A DNA stretch of 46,966 nucleotides, taken from positions 1 to 46,966 of the forward strand of contig MNYJ01000197.1 of assembly GCA_001874005.1 (NCBI GenBank). Reading direction: 5' to 3'. Positions 1 through 7,173 of the stretch are shown piece after piece (position 1 is the stretch's first letter; each line of letters begins with the position of its first letter). The notes beneath the pieces were generated by a model that worked only from the letters and a program-made list of their open reading frames with translations, ran no database searches and was not told the origin of the DNA. Source of the stretch: Desulfobacteraceae bacterium CG2_30_51_40 (lineage in GTDB: Bacteria > Desulfobacterota > DSM-4660 > Desulfatiglandales > Desulfatiglandaceae). The position numbers were made by a program, and so were the translations under genes.

Positions 1-105
1 CAGCGATTGTTCGAAAGGCCGCCTCCGGCGGCCTGTAGGACAGGCGCTGGAGCGAAGCTCAGCTCGCCCATTCGCGGCGCGCCGGAGGCGTGCCGCGAAC
101 AGGGT
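1..105. repeat. GC-rich multi-hairpin element that cuts the TonB receptor gene
   Basis: This stretch is much richer in GC than the receptor gene it joins and is made almost entirely of short perfect inverted repeats. GGCCGCC/GGCGGCC lies at 17-33, CCTGT/ACAGG at 32-44 and GAGC/GCTC at 50-60. A long hairpin at 71-99 has TTCGCGGC/GCCGCGAA outer arms and an inner CGCC/GGCG stem. The receptor reading frame (minus strand) keeps family-like sequence up to GIAYHP and then runs into this element, gaining an unrelated tail and a stop at 59-61. It is probably an interspersed palindromic repeat or short mobile element. An assembly-edge artefact is possible because it sits at the window end. Confidence 0.5.
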
Positions 106-988
106 GATAGGCTATGCCTACCTTGGGAGAGAAGCTTTCCTCGTGCTGGGTATCATATTGGTTCTTGTAGGCGGGGACTCCTCCCTCAGGCTTGGTGTCC
201 CAGATTGCGCCGTCGGAAGTCGAAATAAAGTCATAACGTGCTCCGGCAGTCAGGATAAGGCTGTCATCAAATAACCTGAAATCCGCGTTCAGGAATGGAG
301 AGATGAACTGCTGAACCCCCTCTGCCCCCGCGTCCCTGGTGGTTCCCGGGAAATCTTCGTCATAGTCCCAGTTTGCCTCCTTGAAGGCGGCTCCCAGCGT
401 CAGGTTCGCACCTTTCCAAAGCGCATAGTTTCCCTGCAAATCGACTCCCCATGTATATGCCTTGGGGTGCTCATCACGATAGGGAGCTGTGTAGTTGTTG
501 TTTGCGTTATCCTGATAGGCGGTCTTGTCGGCCCGATTCAGATAGACAAGCCCTTTGAGCCCCAGCTTTTCCCCCTTGCGGGAATAATTGAGCCAGTACT
601 GGTCGAGTGTAAGGTCGGTGTGGAAAAACTCCCTTCCCTGTCCGCCGTCCAGATCATAGTAAAGGCCTGAAAGGGTTATGTCGGAGTTTTCAGCTATATC
701 ATAGGAGACCTTCCCCAGGGCCTTCCCCGCCCTACGGTATTTCTTGGTAGTGTAGCTCTGCACATCCTCTCTCATGTAAAATCCGTCGCTATCGTCGTAA
801 CCCCCGGCGGCCATCAAACCGAAACCATCAAACTTCTGGCTGTGAAAAAGGGCGCCGCCGTAAGTATTGGCAGTCCCGGCCTCACCCCTTATTGAGGTCT
901 TCCGGGTCTTGGAAGCCTTTTTGGTGATGATATGTATGACGCCTCCAAGACCCTCTGAACCGTAGAGTGCTGATGTGGGCCCCCTCAC
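59..988 (-). pseudogene. TonB-dependent receptor, C-terminal part (plug end and partial beta-barrel), truncated
   Basis: This frame continues the receptor begun at 1417, in the same phase, after an in-frame TAG at 1001-1003. It opens with the plug motif VRGPTSALYGSEGLGGVI, the hallmark of TonB-dependent outer-membrane receptors, followed by about 290 residues with alternating aromatic/polar strands typical of the barrel (for example SDITLSGLYYD, LNADFRLFDDSLILTAGARYD, SFSPKVGIAY). A full receptor is usually 600-750 residues; the two parts here total about 450, so the last part of the barrel is missing. The final residues come from the hairpin element at 1-105. A GTG at 986-988 could in principle restart translation, but I see no Shine-Dalgarno and the product would lack a signal peptide and plug start. 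It is probably non-functional; the substrate is unknown, though nickel or a metal chelate is a reasonable guess from the CooT neighbour. Confidence 0.75.
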
Positions 989-1000
989 TATTTCGATCCT

Positions 1001-1417
1001 CTATATGGTCTCCTTTGGTATGTGGCCCCAGGCGATCCATGCGATGGCGTTGTTGAAGTTGTCGTTCTGGGGAACCCCGTCCAAAAGGAGAAGTACCCTG
1101 TTTTTCCCGACCCCCCTCATTATGAGCGGGCTCACGATACCGTTTGTCTGCATGCCGTAATGCCTGAAATTGTATATGCCCGCCACGCTTCGCACTATGT
1201 CCTCTATCCTTTCAAAGGGAGAGGATGCGATTTCCTCACTTGTTATTACAGTCACCGCCTGGGGGGCGTCAAATACCGACATCTCGCTCCTGGTAGCCGA
1301 AACTACCACTGAATCAAGGCGATGCACCTCCTCCTTCTTATCCTCGCCCGACACCAAGGCCGGAAATGCGAGCAAGATGGCCATCAAAAAAGACCCGATA
1401 CATTTTACTACTCTCAT
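1001..1417 (-). pseudogene. TonB-dependent receptor, N-terminal part (signal peptide and plug), ends at in-frame TAG
   Basis: The 138-residue product starts with a Sec signal peptide (about residues 1-24, hydrophobic stretch after MRVVK). A TonB-box-like segment (LDSVVVSATRSE, about 34-45) follows, then the plug domain (VTVITSEEI, VRSVAGI, RVLLLLDGVPQND). A good AGGAGGAG ribosome-binding site lies just upstream of the ATG. The frame stops at TAG (1001-1003) between IPKETI and RIEIVRGP. Family members have Glu or another residue at this point (IPxxxIERIEVVRGP), so a single GAG-to-TAG change explains the break. TAG also ends ordinary genes here (exbB, coaX, rpoH), so recoding is not indicated. 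A receptor like this would sit in the outer membrane and import a metal chelate or other ligand powered by ExbB-ExbD-TonB; the shortened product alone cannot form a pore. Confidence 0.8.
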
Positions 1418-1514
1418 CTGTCTCCTCCTAAGATCGCTTTTTTTTACCTTCCTTGATTTATTACAAATCCTTTAGATAAAGCGCCCAAGAGGAGAAACGG
1501 GCCCTCACAAAATG

Positions 1515-1574
1515 AAAAGGCCAGGAAGGCGCGCAAACCCCTTATGGGCGGGCGTTGGGCCTTCTTGGCCTTTT
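1515..1574 (-). terminator. Likely rho-independent terminator after the DUF3842-cooT pair
   Basis: AAAAGGCCAGGAAGGC (1515-1530) pairs with GCCTTCTTGGCCTTTT (1559-1574) with one wobble, giving a 14-16 bp stem with T-runs on both strands. It lies between the end of the CooT gene (1689) and the start of the receptor (1417). The best reading is termination of the upstream minus-strand unit, separating it from the receptor. The loop is long (28 nt) and may fold further. Confidence 0.5.
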
Positions 1575-1688
1575 TTGATGCTTTCTTGAACAGAACCCCG
1601 CATGGAGCTCTGTTAGTTTGGAGTTTCAGTTATGACTGCAAGAGGGCCGGGGCCTTCCAGGCCGCCTTTGAGACCCTTTTATAGCTTC

Positions 1689-1877
1689 CTATTGCTCGAA
1701 CAGGATCTTGTGGTTGACGAGATTCATGGACTTGATCCTTCCATTGACGATCTTCTGATCGCCGAATATGCCCATGATCCTCCAGCCGTTTTCGCCTTCA
1801 GGCTCAATCAGATCAACCGACTCCATGATCAGTTCTTCCTGACCGTCCTTTACCAGATAGGCATTCGCTTCACACAC
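1689..1877 (-). CDS. CooT family nickel-binding protein
   Basis: This small protein of 62 residues begins MCEANAYLV. The Cys directly after the initiator Met is the conserved feature of the CooT family, whose founding member binds Ni(II) through that Cys and takes part in nickel delivery for CO dehydrogenase maturation in Rhodospirillum rubrum. The rest, with short beta-type segments such as MESVDLIEPEG and IVNGRIKSMNLVNHKILFE, fits the family's small all-beta fold in size and pattern. Its ATG overlaps the last eight bases of the DUF3842 gene, so the two are probably translationally coupled. No CO dehydrogenase or hydrogenase gene is in this window, so the enzyme served is unknown. A TonB receptor and ExbBD-TonB lie next door, which may mean metal import; that link is inference. 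Confidence 0.8.
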   Translation of the reverse strand: MCEANAYLVKDGQEELIMESVDLIEPEGENGWRIMGIFGDQKIVNGRIKSMNLVNHKILFEQ

Positions 1878-2295
1878 CTTTAATCACCTCCTTTATCTTT
1901 CCTTCAATCATTGCCTGGACCAGGTGGGGAAGGGGCTCCTTCATCACCCCAACTATCTCGCATCGCTCCTGCGATAGAGGAATGAGGAACTTAACCGCCA
2001 TACTGGTCATAACAGACTCGGCCATTCTCGCTGTTACCTCTCCCATCATTGAATTGGGCCACGTGATGGCAATTGGCCCAACGACAAGGTCGCACTCATT
2101 GGACATTCGGCAGATGGCGTTTTCGCCCGAAGCCCCCCTGTTTGCCCCGGCCTTTAACATCTGGGACGTTGCAATCGCGTTTGTGCCCAGGGCGATCAGC
2201 TCCACTCTCTCACCAAAGCTCTCCTTAAGATACTTAATGATGGTTGCGCCTATGCCCCCGCCCTGGCCGTCTATCACACAAATCTTCTTGATCAA
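1870..2295 (-). CDS. DUF3842 family protein
   Basis: The 141-residue protein opens with KKICVIDGQGGGIGATIIKYL, a beta-strand followed by a glycine-rich loop (about residues 5-16) as in nucleotide-binding Rossmann-like folds. It continues with alternating strands and helices (ERVELIALGTNAIATSQML, CDLVVGPIAI, RCEIVGV), matching what I know of DUF3842. No catalytic function is established for the family. The start is TTG at 2293-2295, chosen because GAGGT lies at good distance upstream and the strand KKICVID follows at once. Its stop overlaps the start of the CooT gene, a pairing I recall as recurrent in anaerobes, so a role in metal handling or in maturation of a nickel enzyme is a fair guess, not shown by the sequence. 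Confidence 0.75.
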   Translation of the reverse strand: MIKKICVIDGQGGGIGATIIKYLKESFGERVELIALGTNAIATSQMLKAGANRGASGENAICRMSNECDLVVGPIAITWPNSMMGEVTARMAESVMTSMAVKFLIPLSQERCEIVGVMKEPLPHLVQAMIEGKIKEVIKGV

Positions 2296-2403
2296 TTGTC
2301 ATACCTCGCTTCCAGTAGAACTCGCGACATTAGTGCCTTATTCCAAAGCGTTCTGTCACAAAAAACAAGAAAATTTCGGCATCCTTTATCTGAAATTTTA
2401 ACC

Positions 2404-2480
2404 TCCCGTCATTCCGGCACTGTTTTGGCCGGAATCCAGGTGTAAAAGACTGGATACCGGCCTGCGCCGGAATGACGGGA
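2404..2480. repeat. Interspersed palindromic repeat (CGTCATTCCGG type)
   Basis: Perfect 15-bp arms TCCCGTCATTCCGGC (2404-2418) and GCCGGAATGACGGGA (2466-2480) flank an inner imperfect pair, CCGGAATCCAG / CTGGATACCGG. This is the widespread extragenic palindrome type seen in many proteobacterial genomes. A partial relative is at 24919-24942. It lies between tonB and the DUF3842 gene. Confidence 0.8.
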
Positions 2481-2535
2481 CTGCAAACTGGGATTTGGGT
2501 TGCGGGCATAGCCCGCCTTAGAGATCACTTTATTG

Positions 2536-3249
2536 TCACATGAGTTCAAAGACAATACTTATCTCCACACGCACAGGACCGTTAAAAAGCTTTGCCGTAG
2601 GTCTTGGAAATGGTGATGCCGCCTTTACGGCCTCAAGGGCCGCATCATCAAGCAACCGATAGCGGCTGGGCTGCCTCACCTCCAGGCCGCTTATTGTGCC
2701 GTCGGAGGCTATGGTGAATCTCACTGCAACCCGCCCCTGCATCTGCTGTTTCATTGCCGCTGCAGGATATTTCTTCCGGCTTTCGATCTTCATCCTCACC
2801 ATGCTGAAATAATCTTCGCGGGCGCCGTATGGAAGAGGACCTGAAGGAGCGGCCGAAGAAGGCGGCACCCAGTTCATTGCATCAAGCCTGGCAGCATCCG
2901 GTTTCTCGGGCACGTCTATCGGCTCAACAATGCTCTTTGAGGCTTTGGCAGGCACCTGCTGACGCGGCGGCTGAACAGCCTTCATTGGGACAGGAATTAC
3001 ATCTCTCACCTGGGGCGTCTCCGCATCAGGAGGCCTTCGCCTCTCAGGAGGCCTTGGAATGTTTCTGACTGCCGGGTTCTTTTTTTCCTCAAGGCTGAGT
3101 TCTATATAAGTCAGGGCTTTCGAATTATAGAGGCCCGCGATATGCCCCAGAATCCAGGCGTGGAAGGTAATGGAGCCAACAAGAAATCCCGCAAGTATCC
3201 AGTTTGGCCTTCTTCTCTTCCCCTCCACCCCTGACCAGCCTTTCGTCAT
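2536..3249 (-). CDS. tonB: Energy transducer TonB
   Basis: The 237-residue protein has the classic TonB layout. A short basic cytoplasmic tail is followed by one membrane anchor (about residues 17-38, WILAGFLVGSITFHAWILG), then a proline/charge-rich periplasmic linker (about 55-120, PRPPERRRPP and similar). A C-terminal TonB domain follows (about 145-237: GRVAVRFTIASDGTISGLEV, LLDDAALEAVKAASPFPRP). It spans the periplasm and passes proton-motive energy from ExbB-ExbD to an outer-membrane receptor. Its ATG overlaps the exbD stop (ATGA, 3246-3249), so it is translationally coupled and last in the exbB-exbD-tonB unit. The anchor keeps a Ser-His pair (SITFH), as in TonB anchors. The partner is probably a TonB-dependent receptor such as the damaged one at 59-1417. 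Confidence 0.9.
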   Translation of the reverse strand: MTKGWSGVEGKRRRPNWILAGFLVGSITFHAWILGHIAGLYNSKALTYIELSLEEKKNPAVRNIPRPPERRRPPDAETPQVRDVIPVPMKAVQPPRQQVPAKASKSIVEPIDVPEKPDAARLDAMNWVPPSSAAPSGPLPYGAREDYFSMVRMKIESRKKYPAAAMKQQMQGRVAVRFTIASDGTISGLEVRQPSRYRLLDDAALEAVKAASPFPRPTAKLFNGPVRVEISIVFELM

Positions 3250-3653
3250 AGACCCTTCTCTGTCGCCAAAACAAGCCTCCCGGCGCCTGCGGCCTTGGCC
3301 ACATCCATCACCTGCACCGCCTTGTTGAGAATGACGGAGCGGTCGGCCCTTATGACCACAAGTCTGTCGCCGGAATCTCTTATCATCTCCTTTAGCCGCT
3401 TGAAGAGCTGATCGAGAGCGACCTCTCTGTTTTCGATAAACGATCTACCCTGCGCATCAACATACACGGTTATCTCCTGATCTGTCTGGGGCCTTGCGGC
3501 CTGGGCCTGAGGGAGCTTAATATCTATCCCCTCATCCACCATGAAATTGGTTGTAAGAAGAAAATAGACAAGCAGGAGAAAGACTATGTCTATTAGGGAG
3601 GCCAGGGGAAACTGTACCCCGTATCTGGGTCTTCTGGTTCTGTGGACAAGCAT
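3246..3653 (-). CDS. exbD: Biopolymer transporter ExbD
   Basis: The 135-residue inner-membrane protein has an N-terminal cytoplasmic tail, one transmembrane helix (about 15-38) and a periplasmic domain, the normal ExbD/TolR form and length. Asp22 in SLIDIVFLLLVYFLL is the conserved membrane-embedded Asp of the proton channel. The periplasmic part (EITVYVDAQGRSFIENREV, DRLVVIRADRSV, VMDVAKAAGAGRLVLATE) matches the family. It works with ExbB to convert proton flow into movement of TonB. It starts three bases after exbB ends and overlaps tonB by four bases, so the three form one operon. TolR is the alternative, but the adjacent TonB favours ExbD. Confidence 0.9.
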   Translation of the reverse strand: MLVHRTRRPRYGVQFPLASLIDIVFLLLVYFLLTTNFMVDEGIDIKLPQAQAARPQTDQEITVYVDAQGRSFIENREVALDQLFKRLKEMIRDSGDRLVVIRADRSVILNKAVQVMDVAKAAGAGRLVLATEKGL

Positions 3654-3656
3654 TTC

Positions 3657-4271
3657 CTATTTTCCTCTGTATTTTCCAAGGCTCTTTATGAATCGCACTG
3701 TGCCATCCTGCAGCCTTGCCTCATACCGGTCCACCCGGTGAGTGAGCCAACTGTGCGCGACCATCGTGGGAAGGGCGACCGCAAGCCCCAGGGCCGTTGT
3801 GAGCATTGCCTCCCAGATTCCTCCTGCAAGTACCGCAGCATTGACCTTTCCTCCCATCTGCTGGATGACCATGAATGCCTTTATCATGCCGGTTACGGTA
3901 CCGAGGAGCCCCAGAAGAGGCGCAATATTGGCAATGGTAGCAAGGGCCTGGAGGTATCTTGACAGCTCTGTTACCTCCTCCTCGGTTGCGTGGGCAAGCA
4001 CCGTCTCCAGTATCTCCCTGTCCTGATCCATAACATCGAGGCCCTGTGCCAAAATCCTCCCCATGGGCGAACGGCTGTTCATCGCGGCCTCCTTAGCTCC
4101 CTTTTCATCTCCCTTTTCAATGAAATCGGAGACCCTTCCCGCAACGAGTCTTCCCCTTCTTCCGAGGACCGCAAAGCGTATGGCCCTTTCCGCAAATATT
4201 GTAAGAGCAAAAACGGAGCAAAGAAGGATCGGGATTACGAGCACCCCGCCCTTGCTTAAAAAATCTATCAT
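3657..4271 (-). CDS. exbB: MotA/TolQ/ExbB proton channel family protein ExbB
   Basis: The 204-residue product has an N-terminal transmembrane helix (about 5-26), a cytoplasmic helical loop and two further membrane helices. These carry the ExbB/TolQ signature ANIAPLLGLLGTVTGMIKAF and GIWEAMLTTALGLAVALPTMV. It forms the proton-conducting pentamer around ExbD. I start it at ATG 4271 (MIDFLSKGG) because AAGGAGG lies five bases upstream at 4277-4283. The frame extends to 4310, but that would place this perfect ribosome-binding site inside the gene. It ends three bases before exbD. It follows the calcium-loop protein gene by 125 bases, with no clear terminator between them, so all four may share a transcript. 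Confidence 0.9.
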   Translation of the reverse strand: MIDFLSKGGVLVIPILLCSVFALTIFAERAIRFAVLGRRGRLVAGRVSDFIEKGDEKGAKEAAMNSRSPMGRILAQGLDVMDQDREILETVLAHATEEEVTELSRYLQALATIANIAPLLGLLGTVTGMIKAFMVIQQMGGKVNAAVLAGGIWEAMLTTALGLAVALPTMVAHSWLTHRVDRYEARLQDGTVRFIKSLGKYRGK

Positions 4272-4276
4272 TTCAT

Positions 4277-4283
4277 CCTCCTT
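4277..4283 (-). promoter_or_regulatory. Ribosome-binding site that sets the exbB start
   Basis: AAGGAGG on the minus strand, five bases before ATG 4271. It argues against the longer frame beginning at 4310. Confidence 0.7.
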
Positions 4284-4396
4284 CAAAAAGCGTTCAAAGG
4301 ACTTGCGCACAGGTGTTTTTCTCAGCCTGACGACAGCCTTTATCTTCGATAGGCCGCCCGGTTGCCGAGGTCAAGCCCCTTGAGCATTCCTAGCGA

Positions 4397-6163
4397 TCAC
4401 ATTTTCTTTTCTATGTCTGCCTTTCCGTCGAAATCCAGATCCTCCATCCTCGATGTCATGGCCTCGGATTCGTCATAGTGCTCCCACAGATCAGGTCTGC
4501 CGTCCTGGTTCCGATCCTCCTCCACCATTGAAAGGCGTCCCTTTTCATAATAGAACCAGGTATCCGTCCGGCCGTCCCCGTCGGAGTCCTTCTCACCAAG
4601 AAAGGCCCTCTCTTCCGCGTCGTAGTGCCAGGTGAGATCGTATCCGGCCTTGCCATCCGAAGATTCCCTTGAAATCACGAGCCTTCCCTTGCCGTTATAT
4701 TCCTCGATGGAGACCCATCTATCGCGGACTCCGGAGAAGACCTCCTTGACCCTCATGGCATCCTTAATATAGCGATATCGCTCATCAAACTTTCCATCGC
4801 CGTCTGTGTCAACCTCGGTCACCATTGTCCAACCCGGTTCATTCAAGATCTGCCTGGTTTCGAAATGACCGTCCCCGTCCCTGTCCAGGAGAACTCTTAT
4901 CATCCGGCCCTTGTCATATTCCATGACGGAATCTATCCTTCCGTCGTGGTTTCTGTCCTGCTCCGCCTTTACCATGTCACCGGACTTGTAGTGCTGCCAT
5001 GTGTCCATACGGCCGTCGCGGTTTGAGTCCGTCTCAGCCAGCAGGATAATCCCGGCCTTGTCAAATGTGATGCGCTGTTCGATCCTGCCGTCGTCGTCCT
5101 GGTCAACAGTCTGGAGTACGGGTTTTTCCTTCTCGAAGGTTGTAACCGTCTTTTTCCCGTCCTCAACCTGTTCAAGACTTGTCATTATCCCTTTCATGAA
5201 ACGGCTGATCCTGTTTTTCTCTCTGATAAGGGCGGGCCTGCCGTCTTCGTCGAAATCCGTGAAGCGGTCGGGCTTGCCGTCATGATCAGTGTCCTCTTTC
5301 TTATGTACCGGCCTTCCCTTTACAAGCTTAAGCTCCGTATCAAATGATCCGTCCAGGTTCGTATCCATCATCTCCTTTACAGGCAGGGAGTCCCTGTATT
5401 CGATCACATGAAATGGTGTCTCGCTCCCATTCCGCCTCTTTTCCTGCCTGGATATCTCGCCCTTCTCATAAAGGCGAAGGGTTTCCATGAAGCCGTCCTT
5501 GTCCGTGTCGTTCAATGTCCTTGCAACAGCTCCCTCCTGATCGTAATAAACCACCTGTTCCAAACGGCCGTCTCCGTCCCTGTCGGCCTTCTGTTCGACG
5601 GGTTTTTCATCCTTGAATTTCTGCCAAAAATTTGCCTTCCCGCCGCCTGTGGTATCCTTTGTAACAAGGGTCAAGGCCCCGTTTTCGTAATGATGGATTG
5701 TATCAAACCTGCCGTCTCCTGTGGTATCCCTCTCCCATCTCAATGGCCTCTCCTGCTCATCAAAGCGGATGGCCCCGACTGGTCGGCCCAGGGTGTCCAG
5801 CTTTTCATGGAGCGTGCGCTTTCCCTTCTCTAGGATATCCTTTTCATCAACATTGCCGTCTGCATCGGAGTCCTTTTCAACTCGCATGAGCACACCCTTC
5901 TCGTAATACTGGAACGTGTCCATCCGGCCGTCCCCATCCCTGTCAGCTTCAAGCTTAACTAAGTTTCCGGTTGGGTCCAGATGAGCGATCCTGTCAATCC
6001 TTCCATCCTTATCAGTATCCTCTTTTATGACTTTCACACCCTGTGCCGCGGCATTAAAAGGGCCAATACTGTGAAACGCGAGCCCCAGCATAAAGATCAG
6101 AGAGTTCAGAAACACAGGGTTAAGGATCATTTTCCACTTAGACATATTATTAACCTCATTCAC
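4397..6163 (-). CDS. Exported protein with many DxDxDGxx[DE] calcium-type loop repeats
   Basis: The 588-residue protein has an N-terminal signal peptide (hydrophobic ILNPVFLNSLIFMLGLAFHSI, ending near AAAQG). The whole remainder is built of units of about 22-25 residues, in which an acidic loop of the form D-x-D/N-x-D-G-x-x-D/E alternates with a short beta pair ending in Y-x-x-G (for example DRDGDGRMDTFQYYEKG). I count about 16 well-formed loops and several degenerate ones. Such loops bind Ca2+ in EF-hand-like, dockerin and thrombospondin type 3 repeats, so a calcium-stiffened extracytoplasmic rod is likely; binding itself is not shown. There is no catalytic motif. The start is ATG 6163, or ATG 6145 (MSKWKM), which has GAGG eight bases upstream. 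It lies upstream of exbB-exbD-tonB on the same strand and may be co-transcribed. Confidence 0.75.
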   Translation of the reverse strand: MNEVNNMSKWKMILNPVFLNSLIFMLGLAFHSIGPFNAAAQGVKVIKEDTDKDGRIDRIAHLDPTGNLVKLEADRDGDGRMDTFQYYEKGVLMRVEKDSDADGNVDEKDILEKGKRTLHEKLDTLGRPVGAIRFDEQERPLRWERDTTGDGRFDTIHHYENGALTLVTKDTTGGGKANFWQKFKDEKPVEQKADRDGDGRLEQVVYYDQEGAVARTLNDTDKDGFMETLRLYEKGEISRQEKRRNGSETPFHVIEYRDSLPVKEMMDTNLDGSFDTELKLVKGRPVHKKEDTDHDGKPDRFTDFDEDGRPALIREKNRISRFMKGIMTSLEQVEDGKKTVTTFEKEKPVLQTVDQDDDGRIEQRITFDKAGIILLAETDSNRDGRMDTWQHYKSGDMVKAEQDRNHDGRIDSVMEYDKGRMIRVLLDRDGDGHFETRQILNEPGWTMVTEVDTDGDGKFDERYRYIKDAMRVKEVFSGVRDRWVSIEEYNGKGRLVISRESSDGKAGYDLTWHYDAEERAFLGEKDSDGDGRTDTWFYYEKGRLSMVEEDRNQDGRPDLWEHYDESEAMTSRMEDLDFDGKADIEKKM

Positions 6164-6543
6164 GCCTGCCCCCGGGCCGGTTCAAGCCGGAAAAACGCAT
6201 AAGCTCGCCTCTCCAAAAAAATAGGCCAGGGAAGCGACTATTCACAACGCTAACCCCGGCCTTCATGACCTTGTTATAACACCTTAATTAATACTTCTTT
6301 GACACCTTCTTGGCATCATTTTAATTATGAATGATAATTCACAAAAGTCCCGGATGTCAACAAAAAAGCTCCGCCCGCTTCAAGTCTTATCGCATGATTC
6401 CATAGAGTTAAACTATAGTATAGGGCAAAACCAATTGCACTCTTTTCCCCATGCCTGGTTGACTTGCAATCCAGATTGAGGTAACTACCGCATCTGATGA
6501 AACATGCTTATGCCTGAATTCTTTTTGGAGGAGGTCATTTCTT
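6164..6543. other. Divergent intergenic region with Fur-like palindrome
   Basis: This 380-base AT-rich gap lies between two divergent exported-protein genes. It contains the palindrome at 6323-6339, a TATAGT box at 6414-6419 that may be a -10 element for the plus-strand gene, and GGAGGAGG at 6527-6534, the ribosome-binding site for ATG 6544. I see no small gene or RNA in it. Confidence 0.5.
6323..6339. promoter_or_regulatory. Fur-like operator candidate
   Basis: AATTATGAATGATAATT is a perfect inverted repeat (AATTAT/ATAATT, 5-base spacer) and contains the GATAAT hexamer that builds the Fur consensus. It lies about 160 bases upstream of the calcium-loop/exbB-exbD-tonB unit. Iron control of a TonB system would be ordinary. 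The match is partial, and AT-rich palindromes arise by chance. Confidence 0.35.
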
Positions 6544-7167
6544 ATGCCGATTGCCGACTCACCTACAAGCAGAGCAATGCGGATTGCAGCATTTATTTTC
6601 GTTATTTTGTCAATCACAATTCCGTTCATCTTCAACGCTTTTCCCTCTGAAGCAGCCTGCTGGGAATGCTGGGGGCCGGGACTCCCCGACCCGTGCCGGA
6701 ATACCCTTTACAGCGTTGCAATGGTTCCAGGTTCAGCGGGGAATGATGTCTGGACCGTAGGCGCTAAGGGCACCATCCTTCACTGGAACGGTACTGCCTG
6801 GAGCAAGGTCGCAAGCCCTACTACAGAAATTCTGAGGTCGGTTGCAATGGCCAAGAATAATCTTGGATTTGCCGTCGGCCATGGGGGCTGGGTGCTCAAG
6901 TGGAACGGAACATCCTGGACAAAGTCTGATGCCAAGACCACCAACTGGTTTCGCACTGTGGGATTTACGCCAGGGACTAACGGCAATCAGGCATGGGCAG
7001 CCAATGACTACGCAGGTGTCGGATACTACTTGAACTGGAACGGCTCTCAGTGGGACTACAAATATGGAGGCCAGAATCAGAGCCATGGATTCACCATCTG
7101 GGGTCTTTCCATGATAGACACAAGCAACGGATGGGCTGTGGGGGATGCCTTGCATCAGGTCTCCTAA
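6544..7167 (+). CDS. Exported beta-propeller protein, N-terminal part, ends at in-frame TAA
   Basis: This is the first 207 residues of a gene broken by TAA at 7165-7167; the same reading frame continues without shift to 9906. The product has a signal peptide (about residues 12-38, RIAAFIFVILSITIPFIFNAFPSEA), then three propeller blades and half of a fourth. The blades have the pattern L-x-x-V ... W-x-V-G-x-x-G-x-I-x-x-W-N-G-T-x-W, seen in YCF48/BNR-like propellers. The ribosome-binding site GGAGGAGG is nine bases before the ATG. The stop falls in a loop of blade 4, where a similar insertion occurs without a stop in blade 12 (VGYAHYADFKTDS). A nonsense change in a formerly whole gene of about 1118 codons is the simplest view. 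As it stands the short product is unlikely to fold as a propeller. Confidence 0.7.
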   Translation: MPIADSPTSRAMRIAAFIFVILSITIPFIFNAFPSEAACWECWGPGLPDPCRNTLYSVAMVPGSAGNDVWTVGAKGTILHWNGTAWSKVASPTTEILRSVAMAKNNLGFAVGHGGWVLKWNGTSWTKSDAKTTNWFRTVGFTPGTNGNQAWAANDYAGVGYYLNWNGSQWDYKYGGQNQSHGFTIWGLSMIDTSNGWAVGDALHQVS

Positions 7168-7173
7168 AATCAA

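Noticed and set aside
1-105. Integron attC site
   Set aside because: The hairpins are many and short, and the GTTRRRY/RYYYAAC core boxes are not placed at the ends; no integrase is present.
1001-1003. Pyrrolysine or other recoding of the receptor TAG
   Set aside because: TAG is used as the ordinary stop for exbB, coaX, rpoH and the DUF6765 gene, and homologues carry Glu at the site, so a simple nonsense change is more likely.
1418-1688. Cobalamin riboswitch upstream of the TonB receptor
   Set aside because: No B12-box core (GCCACTG type) or matching arm structure; the main structure there is a terminator-like hairpin.
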